From Planctomycetota bacterium (GTDB lineage: Bacteria > Planctomycetota > SZUA-567 > JAKLDR01), in assembly GCA_022703445.1 (NCBI GenBank), contig JAKLDR010000008.1:1-64000 (forward strand): a stretch of DNA of 64,000 nucleotides. The letters run 5' to 3'. The notes below the pieces were generated by a model that ran no database searches, was not told the origin of the DNA, and worked only from the letters and a program-made list of their open reading frames with translations. This document shows positions 44,453 to 53,453 of the stretch, piece by piece (positions within the stretch are counted from its first letter, which is position 1; every line of letters begins with the position of its first letter). The translations under genes and the position numbers were made by a program.

Positions 44453-45307
44453 TCTGACCTCCGAGGGCCTCTGCAGCGTGAACCGCCGGAAGACGGTTGC
44501 GAAGTACTGCGACGACGAGAACCCCAGCCGGTGGGCCACCTCGGTGACCGAGAGCCGCTCCTCCTGAAGCAGCTTCCGGGCGCGCTCGACCCGGCGGCGG
44601 AGCATGTACTCCCACGGCGGCATGCCCAGCTGTTCGCGGAACTTGGCCTTGAAGCGCGACTCCGAGAGGAAGGCGGCTCTGGCCAGGTCCTCGATGGAAG
44701 CCGGCTCGTCGCCGCGTCCTTCGAGCAGTCTCAGCGCCCCGGCGATGTCCTCGGATATCTGGGGAGCGGCCTGGTTCCGGGCGCACTCGGTGACCGTGCG
44801 CAGGAACTCGACCAGCCGTCCGGCCAGCCCCAGGCGAGAAAGCGGCGAGGCCGGTCCCTCGGCCAGGACGAGCGCCTCCTCGAACACCGGCTTCATGCGG
44901 CGAGTGCCCTTGAAGACCCGCAGGGGTAGTGCCCGCAGCCCCTCGACCAACGGCCAGGCGCCCTCGGCGTCGAGGGCCAGAAAGGCCGCCGGCTTCTCCG
45001 GCAGCCGCACCTGGGTCCAGTAGATCAGCGACTTGCCGTAGGTCTTCTGGCTGGAGCTGTGCTCCTCGTCGGCATGGGTCCAGAAGACGTCGCCGCCCTT
45101 CATGGCGTAGTCACGGCCGGCGACGTGGAAGATCAGTTCGCCGCGCAGGAGGTAGACAATCTCCATGGCGTCGTGGCGGTGGGGGCTCAAGCCCTCCCGG
45201 GCGAATGGCTGGTTGTGGACCCCGACCAGCGCCACCTCGGGCAGGCCCTTGTCCTTGAGTTCCAAGGCCGTACGACTGGTGCCGGGTTTAGGCAGTACCA
45301 AGCGCAT
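44432..45307 (-). CDS. AraC-family regulator with cupin sensor domain
   Basis: 291 residues. The N-terminal cupin (about 25-110) has 'HRHDAMEIVYLLRGELIFHVAGRDYAMKGGDVFWTHADEEHSS'. Two helix-turn-helix motifs lie at about 195-285 ('SIEDLARAAFLSESRFKAKFREQLGMPPWEYMLRRRVERARKLLQEERLSVTEVAHRLGFSSSQYFATVFRRF'). Such proteins usually bind a sugar in the cupin and activate a neighbouring operon. It is divergent from the URO-D/mannosidase operon at 45391, the probable target. On the minus strand TTGCGT, 16 bases, TACAAT (45337-45342 and 45315-45320) puts the likely transcription start at or next to the ATG, so the mRNA may be leaderless. Confidence 0.88.
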   Translation of the reverse strand: MRLVLPKPGTSRTALELKDKGLPEVALVGVHNQPFAREGLSPHRHDAMEIVYLLRGELIFHVAGRDYAMKGGDVFWTHADEEHSSSQKTYGKSLIYWTQVRLPEKPAAFLALDAEGAWPLVEGLRALPLRVFKGTRRMKPVFEEALVLAEGPASPLSRLGLAGRLVEFLRTVTECARNQAAPQISEDIAGALRLLEGRGDEPASIEDLARAAFLSESRFKAKFREQLGMPPWEYMLRRRVERARKLLQEERLSVTEVAHRLGFSSSQYFATVFRRFTLQRPSEVRSTKDKG

Positions 45308-45314
45308 GTTTGAT

Positions 45315-45342
45315 ATTGTATTAAGGCGCTGCTTGAACGCAA
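45315..45342 (-). promoter_or_regulatory. Putative promoter of the AraC-family gene
   Basis: -35 TTGCGT (45337-45342) and -10 TACAAT (45315-45320), spacer 16, ending 7 bases before the start codon. This would give a leaderless or near-leaderless transcript. Confidence 0.5.
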
Positions 45343-45390
45343 TTCCATATCGAACGCCGTAGACTAGCGGGCAAGGAGGAGGAACCCATC

Positions 45391-46443
45391 ATGACCAGCC
45401 GCGAACGAGTCCGCCGGGCCCTGCGCTTCGAGAAGCCCGACCGTGCCCCGCGCACGCTCTGGGCGCTTCCCGGGGTCTGCAGCTTCCGGAAGGCCGAATA
45501 CCAGGCAATGCTGGAGCGCTTCCCTGGCGACCTGGGCGATCCGCCCTGCAAGTACGGCAAGAGCGGCCGCGCGCGCGGCGACTGCCTCACGACCGGCGAG
45601 TACGTCGACGAGTGGGGCGTGGTCTGGACCAACGGCGAGGCCGGGATCGTCGGCGAGATCAAGCATCCGATCCTCGCCGACGACGCGGCGCTGGCCGCCT
45701 ACCAGCTGCCCTGGGAACTGCTCGACGGCGCCGACCTCTCCCGGGTCGACGAATTCTGCGCCAAGAGCGAGAAGTTCATCAAGCCCGGCACCACCTGCCG
45801 GCCGTTCGAGCGCCTGCAGTTCCTGCGCGGCACCGAGCAGCTTTACGTCGACCTGGCCTACGGGACGCCGGCGGTGCTCAAGCTCCTAGGTCAGCTCCAC
45901 GAGTTCTACGTCCGCGAGTTCGAGATGTGGGCCAAGACCGCCGTCGACGGCGTCAGCTTCATGGACGACTGGGGCTCGCAGAACGCGCTGCTGATCTCGC
46001 CTGACATGTGGCGGGAGATCTTCAAGCCGCTCTACGCCGAGTACTGCCGCATCCTCCGCAAGGCCGGCAAGTTCGTCTTCTTCCACTCCGACGGCAACAT
46101 CAGCGCCATCTACCCTGACCTCATCGAGATCGGCGTCGACGCGGTCAACAGCCAGCTCTTCTGCATGGACATCGAGGTGCTGGCCCGCCTGCACCGCGGC
46201 AAGATCACCCTCTGGGGCGAGATCGACCGCCAGCACCTGCTGCCCTTCGGCACGCCCGAGGAGGTCAAGGAGGGCGTCCGCCGGGTGCGCCGGGCCTTCG
46301 ACGACGGCCGCGGCGGGCTGATCGCCCAGTGCGAGTGGGGCATCAAGGACCCGGCCGAGAACATCGCCGCGGTCTTCGAGGCCTGGGACGAGCCGCTGGC
46401 TGCGGTGAAAACGGAGAAGACATGCGCGAGTCAATCAGCCTAG
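45391..46443 (+). CDS. URO-D/MtaA-superfamily protein (copy 2, zinc Cys lost)
   Basis: 350 residues; ATG 45391 with AAGGAGGAGG. The family pattern is clear: 'RERVRRALRFEKPDRAPRTLWALPG', 'KTAVDGVSFMDDWGSQNALLISPDMWREIFKPLYAEYCRILRKAGKFVFFHSDGNISAIYPDLIEIGVDAVN' and 'GEIDRQHLLPFGTPEEVKEGVRRV'. Where copies 1 and 3 have H-S/T-C-G, this one has H-S-D-G, so a zinc-thiolate methyltransferase mechanism is unlikely. It is the first gene of the AraC-linked operon and overlaps the beta-mannosidase gene by 22 bp. The substrate is unknown; linkage to mannosidases suggests a role in glycan breakdown. Confidence 0.82.
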   Translation: MTSRERVRRALRFEKPDRAPRTLWALPGVCSFRKAEYQAMLERFPGDLGDPPCKYGKSGRARGDCLTTGEYVDEWGVVWTNGEAGIVGEIKHPILADDAALAAYQLPWELLDGADLSRVDEFCAKSEKFIKPGTTCRPFERLQFLRGTEQLYVDLAYGTPAVLKLLGQLHEFYVREFEMWAKTAVDGVSFMDDWGSQNALLISPDMWREIFKPLYAEYCRILRKAGKFVFFHSDGNISAIYPDLIEIGVDAVNSQLFCMDIEVLARLHRGKITLWGEIDRQHLLPFGTPEEVKEGVRRVRRAFDDGRGGLIAQCEWGIKDPAENIAAVFEAWDEPLAAVKTEKTCASQSA

Positions 46444-48374
46444 ATTCCAGCTGGCAGCTCGCCTGGACCGAGTTCCGTGGCGAGGTTCGGGAGGTGCCCA
46501 AGCTGAAGCCGCGCCTGGATGCCGCCGTGCCCGGCGACGTCCACCTCGACCTGATGCGGGCCGGGATGCTCGCAGACCCGTTCGTGGGCACCAACGCCGA
46601 CGGCGCCCTGTGGATGGAGCAGAAGGACTGGTGGTACCGGCGGGAGTTCGAGACGCCCGCGGATCTCGGCGGCCGGCGGGCGCTGCTGGTCTTCCACGGA
46701 CTCGACTGCTTCGCCTCGGTGTGGCTCAACGGGCGGCTGCTGGGTTCGGCAGCGAACATGTTCATGCGCCACGAGTTCGACGCCACCGGCGTGCTCCGCC
46801 CCTCGGGCCGCAACGAACTGGTCGTGCGCCTGGCCGCCCCGGCACACAGCATCCGCGTCGACCCGGCTCACGAGGGCCTGCCCATCTGGAGCCCCGAGCG
46901 GCTCTTCTGCCGCAAGGCGCAGATGAGCTTCGGCTGGGACATCGCCCCGCGTCTGGTGACCATCGGCATCTGGCGGCCGGTAGAGCTGGTGCTGGTCGAC
47001 CGGGCTCGCCTCACCGACTTCCGCGTGGCCCTGGTGCGCTTCGAGGGCCGGGATGCGTTGGCCCGCATCGAGGCCGAGGTCGAGTGGCTGGACGCGGCCG
47101 CTGGCGAAGGTCGCCTCTTCGGCACGGTCGGCGGTGCTTCCTGGGAGGAGGCCGTCGCGCTCCGGCCCGGCCGGAACTCCTTCTCCCGCGAGGTGTTGGT
47201 CAGGGCCGCCCCGCGCTGGTGGCCGATCGGCTACGGCAAACCCGTGCTCATCGAGGCGGCCGCCGAACTCGAGGCCGGCGGCAGGAAGCTCGACGGGCGG
47301 AATATGCGCACCGGGCTCCGCAGCATTGAGCTCGTCCAGGAGCCGCAGCCGAGCGGCGCGACCTCCTTCCGCTTTCGCGTCAACGGCCGCGACATCTTCG
47401 TCACCGGCCTCAACTGGACGCCGCTCGACGCGATCTTCGCGCGGGTGACGCCCGAGCGGATCACCGCGGCGCTCGAGGCGCTCGCCAAGGTCGGCTGCAA
47501 CATGCTCCGGGTCTGGGGCGGCGGCATCTACGAGAGCGAGCACTTCTACGCGGAGTGCGACCGCCTGGGCATCATGATCTGGCAGGACTTCATGATGGCC
47601 TGTGGCTGGTACCCGCAGACCGACGAGTTCGCCGCGAAGCTCGAGGCCGAGGCCCGCCAGGTCGTCCGCGACCTGCGCGGCCATCCCTGCATGGCGCTGT
47701 GGGCCGGCGACAACGAGTGCGATATGGGAGTCGCCCCCGAGCAGGCCAACCGGAATCGCGTGAACCGCGAGGTCCTGCCCCAGGTCTGCCGGGAGCTGTC
47801 GCCGGAGGTGCCCTGCGTGCCGACCTCGCCCTGGTCGCCGTCCGGCGCGCACTGGAGCGCTCAGAACGAGGGCGACTACCACTGCTACAGCCACGGCCAG
47901 GACTACCGGAAGAGCGACCTCTGGAAGGCCCGCTGCCGCTTCATGTCCGAGTTCGGCCGGCTGTCGCTCCCGTCAGTGCAGCTGATCCGCAAGTATTTCC
48001 CCAAGGGCACGGAGTGGCCGCTGACCAGCGCCATGTGGAAGTATCACGGCACGGACACCACCCGCACGGGGTACTTCCGGGTGGCCGACAAGATCCTCGA
48101 CGAACTCAGGGCCTGCGGTCGTCCCGAGCCGAAGAATATCCGCGAGGCGGTCAAGGCCTCGCAGGAACTGCAGGCCGAAGGGGTGCTCGCGCTCATCGAG
48201 CACTACTGTGCCGACCCGGAGTTCGGCGGCTTCCTGCTCTGGAACGTGAGCGACTGCTGGCCGCAGCAGTCCGATGCGGTCACCGAGTACGGCGGCCGGC
48301 CCAAGCCGGTCTTCCGGAAACTGGGCGCGGCCTTCCGGAAGGCGCGCCGTGGGGCGGCCGCGCCGAAGCCGTGA
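46422..48374 (+). CDS. Beta-mannosidase-like glycoside hydrolase family 2
   Basis: 650 residues; ATG 46422 lies inside the preceding gene's 3' end with 'GGAGAAG' upstream. The N-terminal jelly roll is about 10-190 ('WWYRREFETPADLGGRRALLVFHGLDCFASVWLNGRLLGSAANMFMRHEFD'). An Ig-like domain (about 195-300) and a TIM barrel follow. 'LRVWGGGIYESEHFYAECDRLGIMIWQDFMMACGWYP', 'WAGDNECD' (acid/base Glu) and 'RFMSEFGRLSLPS' (nucleophile Glu) are GH2 mannosidase motifs. The product should remove terminal beta-mannose (or a similar sugar) from oligosaccharides. It is shorter than typical 800-residue enzymes, lacking C-terminal Ig modules. No signal peptide, so it is cytoplasmic. Confidence 0.9.
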   Translation: MRESISLDSSWQLAWTEFRGEVREVPKLKPRLDAAVPGDVHLDLMRAGMLADPFVGTNADGALWMEQKDWWYRREFETPADLGGRRALLVFHGLDCFASVWLNGRLLGSAANMFMRHEFDATGVLRPSGRNELVVRLAAPAHSIRVDPAHEGLPIWSPERLFCRKAQMSFGWDIAPRLVTIGIWRPVELVLVDRARLTDFRVALVRFEGRDALARIEAEVEWLDAAAGEGRLFGTVGGASWEEAVALRPGRNSFSREVLVRAAPRWWPIGYGKPVLIEAAAELEAGGRKLDGRNMRTGLRSIELVQEPQPSGATSFRFRVNGRDIFVTGLNWTPLDAIFARVTPERITAALEALAKVGCNMLRVWGGGIYESEHFYAECDRLGIMIWQDFMMACGWYPQTDEFAAKLEAEARQVVRDLRGHPCMALWAGDNECDMGVAPEQANRNRVNREVLPQVCRELSPEVPCVPTSPWSPSGAHWSAQNEGDYHCYSHGQDYRKSDLWKARCRFMSEFGRLSLPSVQLIRKYFPKGTEWPLTSAMWKYHGTDTTRTGYFRVADKILDELRACGRPEPKNIREAVKASQELQAEGVLALIEHYCADPEFGGFLLWNVSDCWPQQSDAVTEYGGRPKPVFRKLGAAFRKARRGAAAPKP

Positions 48375-49495
48375 GCGCCGCCCTCTCGCCCCGCGAGCGC
48401 TTCGCGCTGGCCCTGGCCCACCGGGACGTGGACCGTCCGCCCATGGACCTGGACTCCACGGACATGACCGGCATCGACGGCGGACCGCGGCGGCTGGCGC
48501 CGGAGCTGGGCATCCGCCCGGGTGCCTCCGAGGCCGAGACCGACGAGGCCGTGCTCCGGGCGCTCGAGACCGACATCCGCGGCGTCGGAGGGCTCCTCGC
48601 TCCGGAGTCGACGCTCGCCCGGCGCATCTCGGCTTCCGAGGTCGTCGACTGCTGGGGCATCACCTCGCGCTGGAACGGCCACCACTACGAGATGGTCGGC
48701 CGGCCGCTGGCCGGCGCTACGGTGGCCGACCTTGAAAAGTACCCGTGGCCCGACCCGGACCGGATCGACCGCGGGCAAATCGCGTCCATCGCCGAGCGGG
48801 CGCGCTTCCTCTTCGAGCGGACCCCCTACGTGGTCTGCGGCCGGCACCCGTACTACGGCGTAATGGAGCTGGGCTGCTGGATGTGCGGCTTCGACGACTT
48901 CCTCTTCCGGATGGCCGCCGAGCCAGAGTTCGTGCGGCGCTTCTTCGCGATCATCCTCGGCTACCAGAAGCGCGTGGACGAGATCTACTACGGCGCAGTC
49001 GGGCGCTGGCTGCACTTCACGACCAGCGGCGACGACTTCGGCACGCAGACCGCGCCCTTTATCTCGCCGGAGATGTTCCGCGAGCTGGTGGTCCCGTGCT
49101 TCTCCGAGCGCATCCGGCACATCGGCCGGTTCACCGACGCGGCCTTCTTCCACCACACCTGCGGCGCGGTGCGGCCGCTGATCCCCGACCTTGTGGCCGC
49201 CGGGGTGCGCATCCTCAACCCCGTTCAGCCGCTGGCCGCGGGCATGGAGCCGGAGGGCCTGAAGCGCGACTTCGGCGACCGGCTCACCTTCTACGGCGGC
49301 GTGGACACCCAGGAGCTTCTGCCCCGCGGGACGCCGGAGCAGGTCGCCGCCGCGGTCCGGGAGCTCATCGGCGTCCTCGGCGCCGGCGGAGGCTACGTGC
49401 TCTCCGCGGCGCACACCCTGCAGTCGGACGTGCCGGTTGAGAACATCCTCGCGCTCTACCGCGCGGGAGCCAGTGGCGGAGGTGCCAAACAGTGA
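48371..49495 (+). CDS. URO-D/MtaA-superfamily protein (copy 3, HxC motif kept)
   Basis: 374 residues from GTG 48371, whose last bases overlap the previous stop (GTGA), implying translational coupling. It shares the architecture of copy 1: 'RFALALAHRDVDRPPMDLDSTDMTG', 'ELGCWMCGFDDFLFRMAAEPEFV', 'SGDDFGTQTAPFISPEMFRELV', 'AFFHHTCGAVRPLIPDLVAAGVRILNPVQPLA' and 'GGGYVLSAAHTLQSDVPVENI'. H-x-C is kept in 'HHTCG'; the third zinc-ligand region has His (AAHTLQ) as in copy 1. Related to corrinoid-methyl transferases by fold; the reaction is unknown. It lies in the mannosidase operon. Confidence 0.82.
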   Translation: MSAALSPRERFALALAHRDVDRPPMDLDSTDMTGIDGGPRRLAPELGIRPGASEAETDEAVLRALETDIRGVGGLLAPESTLARRISASEVVDCWGITSRWNGHHYEMVGRPLAGATVADLEKYPWPDPDRIDRGQIASIAERARFLFERTPYVVCGRHPYYGVMELGCWMCGFDDFLFRMAAEPEFVRRFFAIILGYQKRVDEIYYGAVGRWLHFTTSGDDFGTQTAPFISPEMFRELVVPCFSERIRHIGRFTDAAFFHHTCGAVRPLIPDLVAAGVRILNPVQPLAAGMEPEGLKRDFGDRLTFYGGVDTQELLPRGTPEQVAAAVRELIGVLGAGGGYVLSAAHTLQSDVPVENILALYRAGASGGGAKQ

Positions 49496-50592
49496 ACGAT
49501 CGCGAGCGAGTCCTCAAACTGCTCTCCGGCGACCGGCCCGACCGGGTGCCCTGGTTCGGCGACCTCTCCTACTGGGCCGCCGCGCTGCGCGCGCGGGGCC
49601 AGCTGCCGCCCAAGGATCCGGGCGCGACCGCCTACATCGAGTGGCACCGGAGCCTGCGGGTCGGCTACTACCTCCAGGGCTACGAGCCCTTCCGGGCCGT
49701 CTGCGACGGGACCGTCCGGGAGAAGAACGAGCGCTCCGGGAACGTCCACCGCCGGATCATCGAGACGCCGGTCGGGAGGCTCGACGAGGAGCACACCTAC
49801 CTGCCGGCGTCCTTCACCTCCGCGCCGACGCGCCATCTGGTCCGAAGCCTCGAGGACCTGCGCGTCCTGCGCTACGTCGTCGAGCACACTCGCTACGAGC
49901 CGAACTATGGGGAGGCCGCGCTTCGGCGCGAGGCGGTCGGCGGGGCCGGCGTGGTGCTCTGCTACCTCCCGAAGAGCCCGTTCATGCAGCTGGTGGCGCT
50001 CTTGGCCGGCATCGAGACCGTGGTCGCCCTGGCCTTCGACGCGCCGGAGGAGTTCGCGGCGGTGCTCGACGTGATGGAGGCCAAGAGCGACGAGGCCGCG
50101 GCGCTGGCCCTGGCCTCCCCGGCCGAATGCCTGATGATCCCCGAGAACCTCTCCGCCGAGGTGGTCGGCCCGGACTTCTTCGAGCGCCACATGCGCCGCT
50201 ACCAGGAGAAGTGGACCAAGCGCATCCGCGAGGCCGGCAAGTTCTCCTTGATCCACATGGACGGGCGGCTGCGCGGGCTGCTCCGCGAGGAAGGCTCCGT
50301 CGGCTTCACGGTGCTCGAGGCGCTTACCCCCGAGCCGGTCGGCGACGTGCCCATCGGAGAACTGCGCGCTCTCGCAGGCCCGGGACCGATCCTGTGGGGC
50401 GGGGTGCCCGGCTCGTACTTCACGTCGCTCGTGCCCGAGGCCGAATTCGAGCGCCACGTCATCGAGGTCCTGGGCGTCTGCCGCCGCGACGGCCGTATGG
50501 TACTGGGCGTGGCTGATCAGGTGCCGCCGGACGGGCTCGAGTCGCGCGTCCGGCGGGTCGCGGAACTGGCGGAGGAGCACGGGCAATATTAG
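49492..50592 (+). CDS. URO-D/MtaA-superfamily protein (copy 4, divergent)
   Basis: 366 residues from GTG 49492, overlapping the previous stop as GTGA. It starts 'MNDRERVLKLLSGDRPDRVPWFGDLSYW', the usual N-terminal signature, and ends 'RRDGRMVLGVADQVPPDGLESRVRRV'. The zinc-motif position is 'SLIHMDGRLRGLL': His is kept and Cys replaced by Asp, as in copy 2. Overall it is the most divergent of the four. Two sub-types (Cys and Asp) within one operon suggest paired or complementary functions; this is inference. Confidence 0.8.
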   Translation: MNDRERVLKLLSGDRPDRVPWFGDLSYWAAALRARGQLPPKDPGATAYIEWHRSLRVGYYLQGYEPFRAVCDGTVREKNERSGNVHRRIIETPVGRLDEEHTYLPASFTSAPTRHLVRSLEDLRVLRYVVEHTRYEPNYGEAALRREAVGGAGVVLCYLPKSPFMQLVALLAGIETVVALAFDAPEEFAAVLDVMEAKSDEAAALALASPAECLMIPENLSAEVVGPDFFERHMRRYQEKWTKRIREAGKFSLIHMDGRLRGLLREEGSVGFTVLEALTPEPVGDVPIGELRALAGPGPILWGGVPGSYFTSLVPEAEFERHVIEVLGVCRRDGRMVLGVADQVPPDGLESRVRRVAELAEEHGQY

Positions 50593-50658
50593 GATAAGCG
50601 GCTCGACGAGCCGAGACCTCGAGCGGGATCCGGCCGTCCACCCTTCCGGAGGAACTCC

Positions 50659-53157
50659 ATGCCCGCCAGACGCCTCCACCTGATCTGCAACGCCCACCTC
50701 GACCCCATCTGGCTCTGGGAGTGGGAGGAGGGCGCTGCCGAGGCGCTGTCCACGTTCCGGACCGCGGCGGACCTCTGCGAGGAGTTCCCCGGCTTCGTCT
50801 TCAACCACAACGAGGTCATCCTCTACAAGTGGGTCGAGGAGTACGAGCCGGCGCTCTTCCGGCGCATCCGGCGGCTGGTCCGCAGGGGGCAGTGGAACAT
50901 CATGGGCGGCTGGTGGGTCCAGCCGGACTGCAACATGCCCTTCGGGGAGAGCTTCGTACGGCAGGCGCTCCTCGGCAAGCGCTACTTCCGGGAGAAGTTC
51001 GGCGTCGACGTCCGCACGGCCATCAACGTGGACCCCTTCGGGCACACGCGGGGGCTGGTCCAGATCCTGGCCAAGAGCGGCTACGACTCCTACCTGTTCA
51101 TGCGCCCGGACCAGAGCTGGTGCAAGCTCGAAGCCGACGACTTCGTGTGGGTCGGTTACGACGGCTCGGAGGTGCTGGCCCACCGGATCAACTGGTACGG
51201 CTCGCACCTGGGCAGGGCGCGGAAGATGGTCGAAAGCCAGCTGCAGAGGAAGGCCGCAGCGCGGCTGGCCTGCCAGTGCTGGGGCGTCGGAAACCACGGC
51301 GGCGGTCCGTCGCGCAAGGACATCCGCGACCTCGACCGCCTGGCTGCCGAGCGGCGCGGCGAGGTGGAGATCGTCCACTCGACCCCGCAGGCCTATTTCC
51401 GGGAGCTCGCCCGGCGACGCGCGAAGCTGCCGCGCCACGCGGCTGGCCTCAACCCCTACGACCAGGGCTGCTACACCTCGCAGGTGCGGATCAAGCAGAA
51501 GCACCGGCTGCTCGAGAACGAAATCTACGCCGCCGAGAAGATGTGCTCGGCGGCTGCGCTCCAGGGCCTGATGGTCTACCCGGGCGCCGAGCTGCGTCCG
51601 GCGCTCGAGGACCTGCTCTTCACCGAGTTCCACGACGTGCTCCCCGGCTCCTCGATCCAGCCGGCCGAGGAGGCGGCGCTGCGCACTATGGACCACGGGC
51701 TGGAACTGGTCTCCCGCGCCAAGGCCCGTGCCTTCTTCGCCCTGGCTTCCGGACAGCCCCGCGCGGCGGCCGGGACCATCCCGGTCTTCGTCTACAACCC
51801 GCACCCCCGCCGGGCGCGGGCGGTGGTCGAGTGCGAGTTCCAGCTGCCCGACCAGAACTGGGATGACTCCTGGACGGACATCGAGGTCTTCGCCGGCGGC
51901 CGCCGGCTGGCCTCCCAGGTTGAGAAGGAGGCCAGTTCCATACCGCTGGACTGGCGCAAGCGCGTCGTCTTTGCCGCCGAACTCGAGCCCGGGCAGATGA
52001 ACAGGTTCGATTGCCGGCTGAAGTTGCTCCCGGGGAAGCCGGCACCGAGGGCCGCCTCCGGACGGCGCGGCTTCCGCTTCAGGACCCGCGACCTCGAGGT
52101 GGTCATCAACACCCGCACGGGGCTCGTCGACCGCTTCCGGGTCGCCGGCCGGGACCTGGTCCGGCCGGGTGCCTTCCAGCCGCTGGTGATCGCCGACAAC
52201 TTCGACCCCTGGGGCATGACCGTGCGCAGCTTCCGGAAGGTCGCCGGTCGCTTCCGGCTGGCCTCGGCCGCCGAGGGCGCGCGGCGCTGCGGCCTGCCGC
52301 GGCCGGTCCCGTCCGTCCGGGTGGTCGAGGACGGCGCGGTGCGCACGGTGGTCGAGGCGGTCTTCGTCTGGGGCCAGTCGATGGTCGTCCAGCGCTACAA
52401 GCTGCCCAAGTCCGGCGCGGAGATGGAGCTCGAGGTGCGTGTCCAGTGGGCCGAGAAGGACAAGTGCCTGAAGCTCTCCGTGCCTACGAACCTCGGCGCA
52501 GGCGCGGAGTTCCTCGGCCAGGTGGCCTGCGGCGTCGAGCGCCTGCCGGCCAATGGCGACGAGGCCGTAGCCCAGAAGTGGCTGGCGGTGGCTGAGCCGG
52601 CGCGCGGCGGCGGGATGGCCCTGAGCGTGGCCAACGACGGGACCTACGGATCGGACTTCGCGGCGGGGGAACTGCGCCTGACGCTGCTGCGCTCCCCGGC
52701 CTACTCGGCGCACCCCATCAAGGACCGGCCCGTCCTCCCGGCCGACCGCTTCATGCCGCGCCAGGAGCAGGGCGAGCGGCTCTTCCGATTCTGGATCTCC
52801 GGCGGCCGGAGGTCCGAGCGGCTGTCCGCGGTGGGCGACGAAGCCATGGCGCACAACGAGAAGCCCATGGCGCTCTCCTTCTTCCCTTCCGGCGCGGGGC
52901 GCCGGCCAAAGCCCTTCGTTTCCGTCGACGGGGCGGGCGTTGAGCTCATGGCCGCCAAGCCTGTCGAGGATGGCCGCGGCCTGGTCGTCCGGCTCTTCGA
53001 GGCCACCGGCCGGGCCAGCACTGCGCGCGTCCGGCTGCCGTTCGCCGGCATGGGTCGCAGGGTCTACTTCCGTCCGTTCGAGATCAAGACGCTGCGCGTC
53101 GATCCTCGCAGGCGAACCTGGACGGAGGCAGACCTGTTGGAGAAGCCAGTGCGGTAG
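50659..53157 (+). CDS. Alpha-mannosidase, glycoside hydrolase family 38
   Basis: 832 residues; ATG 50659 with GGAGGAAC. The GH38 core has 'LICNAHLDPIWLWEWEEG' (first zinc ligands H and D), 'INVDPFGHTRGLVQIL' (zinc Asp/nucleophile region), 'GGWWVQPDCNMPFGES' and 'CWGVGNHGGGPSRKDI' (zinc His), and 'EFHDVLPGSSIQPAEEA'. The C-terminal beta domains (from about 370) match those of class II alpha-mannosidases. The enzyme should release alpha-linked mannose from glycans. No signal peptide, so cytoplasmic action on imported oligosaccharides is likely. It is 66 bp after the URO-D cluster and the last gene of this operon. Confidence 0.92.
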   Translation: MPARRLHLICNAHLDPIWLWEWEEGAAEALSTFRTAADLCEEFPGFVFNHNEVILYKWVEEYEPALFRRIRRLVRRGQWNIMGGWWVQPDCNMPFGESFVRQALLGKRYFREKFGVDVRTAINVDPFGHTRGLVQILAKSGYDSYLFMRPDQSWCKLEADDFVWVGYDGSEVLAHRINWYGSHLGRARKMVESQLQRKAAARLACQCWGVGNHGGGPSRKDIRDLDRLAAERRGEVEIVHSTPQAYFRELARRRAKLPRHAAGLNPYDQGCYTSQVRIKQKHRLLENEIYAAEKMCSAAALQGLMVYPGAELRPALEDLLFTEFHDVLPGSSIQPAEEAALRTMDHGLELVSRAKARAFFALASGQPRAAAGTIPVFVYNPHPRRARAVVECEFQLPDQNWDDSWTDIEVFAGGRRLASQVEKEASSIPLDWRKRVVFAAELEPGQMNRFDCRLKLLPGKPAPRAASGRRGFRFRTRDLEVVINTRTGLVDRFRVAGRDLVRPGAFQPLVIADNFDPWGMTVRSFRKVAGRFRLASAAEGARRCGLPRPVPSVRVVEDGAVRTVVEAVFVWGQSMVVQRYKLPKSGAEMELEVRVQWAEKDKCLKLSVPTNLGAGAEFLGQVACGVERLPANGDEAVAQKWLAVAEPARGGGMALSVANDGTYGSDFAAGELRLTLLRSPAYSAHPIKDRPVLPADRFMPRQEQGERLFRFWISGGRRSERLSAVGDEAMAHNEKPMALSFFPSGAGRRPKPFVSVDGAGVELMAAKPVEDGRGLVVRLFEATGRASTARVRLPFAGMGRRVYFRPFEIKTLRVDPRRRTWTEADLLEKPVR

Positions 53158-53355
53158 CGCGGACGGCGCTGATTTGCCTCCATTTTATCGCAGTCTAACG
53201 AACATTTTAGAACACTGGCTGCTGCAATGGTTTCTTTCTATAAGGTCAGCTCTCGTCGTTGCTTAAGCATCGGTAATGCGTATGATACGTGCGTAAGTAG
53301 TCTTGTCGAACTTTCAGCCGCATAGACTCAAGTAGCCTCAACTCCCGTCCTGTGT
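53158..53355. other. AT-richer intergenic stretch, no gene
   Basis: About 200 bases, clearly lower in GC than the flanking genes, with no open frame of note. It may hold upstream regulatory sites of the aldolase operon. No RNA family recognised. Confidence 0.4.
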
Positions 53356-53385
53356 TTGATGCAGAGCACTTTTGTCTTGCATAAT
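53356..53385 (+). promoter_or_regulatory. Putative promoter of the aldolase/DeoR operon
   Basis: -35-like TTGATG (53356-53361), 18-base spacer, -10 CATAAT (53380-53385), about 68 bp before the aldolase start. Located in the AT-richer gap. Confidence 0.55.
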
Positions 53386-53407
53386 CGAACGGTACAGTGT
53401 ATCTCTG

Positions 53408-53423
53408 TGTGCGATGTCGCACA
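53408..53423. promoter_or_regulatory. Palindromic operator candidate for the DeoR-family regulator
   Basis: TGTGCGA-TG-TCGCACA, perfect over all 16 bp, lies about 20 bp downstream of the putative -10 box and before the aldolase Shine-Dalgarno. A repressor bound here would block transcription; the DeoR-like product of the second gene is the natural candidate. Confidence 0.6.
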
Positions 53424-53453
53424 TGAAGTGACGAGATGGCCGGAGGGCAGACA

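Noticed and set aside
41092..44457. 1121-codon + strand frame opposite the ECF-kelch fusion
   Set aside because: Long antisense frames are expected at this GC content; the minus-strand protein has clear sigma and kelch motifs, and the + frame is low-complexity Gly/Ala/Arg/Val.
49456..52854. 1132-codon minus-strand frame opposite the URO-D and alpha-mannosidase genes
   Set aside because: The + strand carries intact GH38 zinc and nucleophile motifs; the opposite frame has no recognisable domain and spans two real genes.
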